Shown here: positions 62,696 through 64,000 of the stretch, one piece after another
Layout: each line of letters begins with the position of its first letter
Numbering within the stretch: position 1 is the stretch's first letter
Assembly: GCF_900155595.1 (NCBI RefSeq)
Contig: NZ_FTPB01000004.1
Coordinates: forward strand, 496,001-560,000
Length of the DNA stretch: 64,000 nucleotides
Source: Actinomyces mediterranea
Lineage (GTDB): Bacteria > Actinomycetota > Actinomycetes > Actinomycetales > Actinomycetaceae
Reading direction: 5' to 3'
Made by a program: the position numbers and the translations under genes
The notes under the pieces: generated by a model
What the model saw: only the letters and a program-made list of their open reading frames with translations
The model's database searches: none
Told to the model about the DNA's origin: nothing

Positions 62696-62938
62696 ATGAG
62701 TACTCAACGTCATCATGTTCCGATCGAGATCGAGGCGATCCATGAGTTCGGCCGTCGCGGGATTCGACTCATCTCGCTGACTGAGCCTTTTCTTAATGTT
62801 GATGCGACCACGCCGATGGGTGAGGCGATCATTGGGATTATGGCTGTGCTGGCCCAGCTTCGGGTTTCCACGATTCGGGAGAATACGCGCAGGGGTCTGG
62901 TGCGCGCTCGAGCGCAGGGGCGGGTTGTGCTGGGGTCG
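62696..62938 (+). pseudogene. Serine recombinase/resolvase fragment
   Basis: About 80 residues of the resolvase catalytic domain: FGRRGIRLISLTEPFLNVDA followed by TTPMGEAIIGIMAVLAQLRV, then TIRENTRRGLVRARAQGRVV. This corresponds to the middle and the long E-helix of the domain. The N-terminal catalytic Ser/Arg region and the C-terminal HTH are missing. Beyond about 62938 the frame leaves the homology, so it is a dead fragment. Three in-frame start-like codons have no clear ribosome site. Confidence 0.78.
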
Positions 62939-63689
62939 GCCCGTGAGTGGGCATCGGGGGCGGGGTGGAGCGTGTTGGAAGCCTGGAGTGTGGGATTACT
63001 CGTAGGACTTCACGCATTCCAGGGGACATGTCACCGCGCTGATCATCAATATTGTCGGCCCATGCGACGAAGCGACGTTGGATCTCTCTTAGTTGTGTGG
63101 CATCGATTCCGTAGTCGGCAACTTCGCGTACTGTCAGGCGCCTTGCGCAGCGTAGGCATTGAGTGAAGTATTCGCGGTCGTAGCCCTTGTCGCGTTGTTG
63201 GAGGAGTTCGATGAGCTGAGTGTCGGTGAATATGCCCGTGGAACGGATTGCGTCGACGTCGAGATAGTCGCGCGAGTATCCCCGTGAGTAGAGGGCTGCG
63301 AGTTTGTTGCCGACAGCGTCCTCGAGGTCGAGAACGGGTCCGATCTCGAGGTGCGCGGGGGCGTGGGCTCGCCAATCGATGCCTAAGTCGACTTGAAGAT
63401 CCGTTCCAGCGGGGGTTGTGACGGCAAGTTCGCTAAACGTTGGGTTTTGACGCCGGATCATCACGTGGTAGCCACGGTTGCTAAGGTGATCGACGAGGGT
63501 TGAGACAGCGCGGGGAAACCTGTCGATCGCTTCGGCGACGGTGAACAGGTCAACGTCTTGGGTGCCGCGAGTAATGAGTCCATGCTCGCGGATGGCTCCC
63601 GAGCCAGCTAGGGCGAAGTGAGCGTCTCCGATCGCATCAAGGGCGTGGGCGATGAGGAGGCGTTGTTCGCTGTACGGATTCGTCCCCAT
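62838..63689 (-). CDS. AbiEii-like nucleotidyltransferase (toxin-type)
   Basis: 283 residues. The nucleotidyltransferase motif is FALAGSGAIREHGLITRGTQ followed by DVDLFT (GS...DxD), then a third acidic strand in LQVDLGIDWRA, and LEDAVGNKLAALYSRGYSRD (Lys-containing helix, as in AbiEii/DUF1814 proteins). The C-terminal part after about residue 220 loses family character, and residues from about 251 are encoded antisense to the resolvase fragment, so the native C-terminus is probably replaced. The start overlaps the upstream gene by 82 bases. AbiEii toxins act with an antitoxin partner in phage defence or element maintenance; here function is inferred from fold only. Confidence 0.78.
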   Translation of the reverse strand: MGTNPYSEQRLLIAHALDAIGDAHFALAGSGAIREHGLITRGTQDVDLFTVAEAIDRFPRAVSTLVDHLSNRGYHVMIRRQNPTFSELAVTTPAGTDLQVDLGIDWRAHAPAHLEIGPVLDLEDAVGNKLAALYSRGYSRDYLDVDAIRSTGIFTDTQLIELLQQRDKGYDREYFTQCLRCARRLTVREVADYGIDATQLREIQRRFVAWADNIDDQRGDMSPGMREVLRVIPHSRLPTRSTPPPMPTHGPTPAQPAPALERAPDPCAYSPESWKPEAGPAQP

Positions 63690-64000
63690 TCGTTCTTTCC
63701 TCGTAACGATTCGAATGCGTGTTCCCAGGCAGCGATGATCATGACGTCAAGGTGCAGGTATGGCCACAGTTTGGTGAGCAGGGAGTGGTTGAGGAACTCC
63801 CGCTGGTCTTGCACAGTTCCCTCTGCGATAACGCATTGATAGACGATGAGTGCATCCCCATATTCTGCGAGGTTGAAGATGCGGTCACCTGGCGTCCAGC
63901 ACAAATGGATAGGTAAGTGGATTGTTCCTGTCGTTGGCCCCTGGAGTTCGTCGAGGGATGTGGGGAGGCAGAAGGGTTTTGTCCCACGATACGTGATGCG
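63608..64000 (-). CDS. Companion gene of the nucleotidyltransferase, 5' end outside the window
   Basis: The frame is open without a stop from 63608 to the window edge, giving at least 130 residues: ...RITYRGTKPFCLPTSLDELQ...LPIHLCWTPGDRIFNLAEYG, DALIVYQCVIAEGTVQDQRE, FLNHSLLTKLWPYL, HLDVMIIAAWEHAFESL. The pattern (a W/Y-x-V-x-x-EGT-x-x-D-x-x-x-hydrophobic helix, then LWP-x-L-x-L-x-x-x-x-x-x-AWE) recurs in actinobacterial proteins next to nucleotidyltransferase toxins. Function unknown; antitoxin or regulator is likely from context. The last 27 codons overlap the toxin gene. The start codon lies beyond position 64000. Confidence 0.6.
   Translation of the reverse strand, partial: RITYRGTKPFCLPTSLDELQGPTTGTIHLPIHLCWTPGDRIFNLAEYGDALIVYQCVIAEGTVQDQREFLNHSLLTKLWPYLHLDVMIIAAWEHAFESLRGKNEWGRIRTANNASSSPTPLMRSETLTSP

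Overview
The window looks like chromosomal DNA of a high-GC Gram-positive bacterium (Actinomycetota), most likely a member of the Actinomycetaceae. The main evidence is gene order. The run Arg-rich/TPR/HAD protein - small ORF - tlyA - nadK - recN - steA - mctB/steB - NUDIX matches the Rv1691-Rv1700 neighbourhood of mycobacteria, apart from an absent pyrG. The RpoB N-terminus, the SufR-SufBDCSUT cluster and the codon bias (G/C in third positions) are also actinobacterial. The genus cannot be fixed from the sequence alone.

Layout. 1-2.2 kb is a worn region: a truncated secreted-type protein, pieces of IS256- and IS3-family transposases and two small membrane proteins. 2.3-8.8 kb holds an ABC-F ATPase, then, divergently, a queuosine-precursor transporter, tgt, a neutral zinc metallopeptidase and an acyl-CoA synthetase. 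8.8-24.2 kb is an almost unbroken minus-strand series: Fe-S assembly (sufR, sufB, sufD, sufC, sufS, sufU, sufT) preceded by NUDIX, mctB/steB, steA, recN, nadK, tlyA, a 58-residue protein and an unusual Arg-rich/TPR/HAD fusion. 24.4-29.8 kb is one rRNA operon read 16S-23S-5S on the minus strand. It has no spacer tRNA, and its leader and 16S-23S spacer are almost purely A+C on the plus strand, so G+U in the RNA.

30.2-34.7 kb holds a CoA-disulfide reductase/rhodanese fusion divergent from a CsoR/CstR-type repressor, with a perfect palindromic operator between them, then an amino-acid:sodium symporter and a VOC-fold protein. 35.1-54.4 kb is a 19-kb co-directional carbohydrate locus. An ABC sugar importer, L-fucose isomerase, a rhamnulokinase-like kinase, a LacI repressor and a FucU mutarotase end at a strong terminator. 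A second, DeoR-led unit follows, encoding E2, E3 and a fused alpha/beta E1 of a 2-oxo-acid/acetoin-type dehydrogenase complex, a PHP-domain protein, an SDR and a sorbose-1-phosphate-reductase-like zinc dehydrogenase. No fuculose-1-phosphate aldolase is present. This raises a testable idea: phosphorylated 6-deoxyhexose is redox-isomerised to a methyl ketone and then cleaved by the acetoin-type complex to acetyl-CoA and a tetrose phosphate. This is the most novel candidate in the window.

54.4-62.5 kb holds an alkyltransferase-like protein, rpoC and rpoB with a good promoter. 62.5-64 kb looks like the edge of an integrated element: a 3'-tRNA fragment, direct repeats, a broken serine recombinase, and an AbiEii-like nucleotidyltransferase overlapped by a companion gene that runs off the window.
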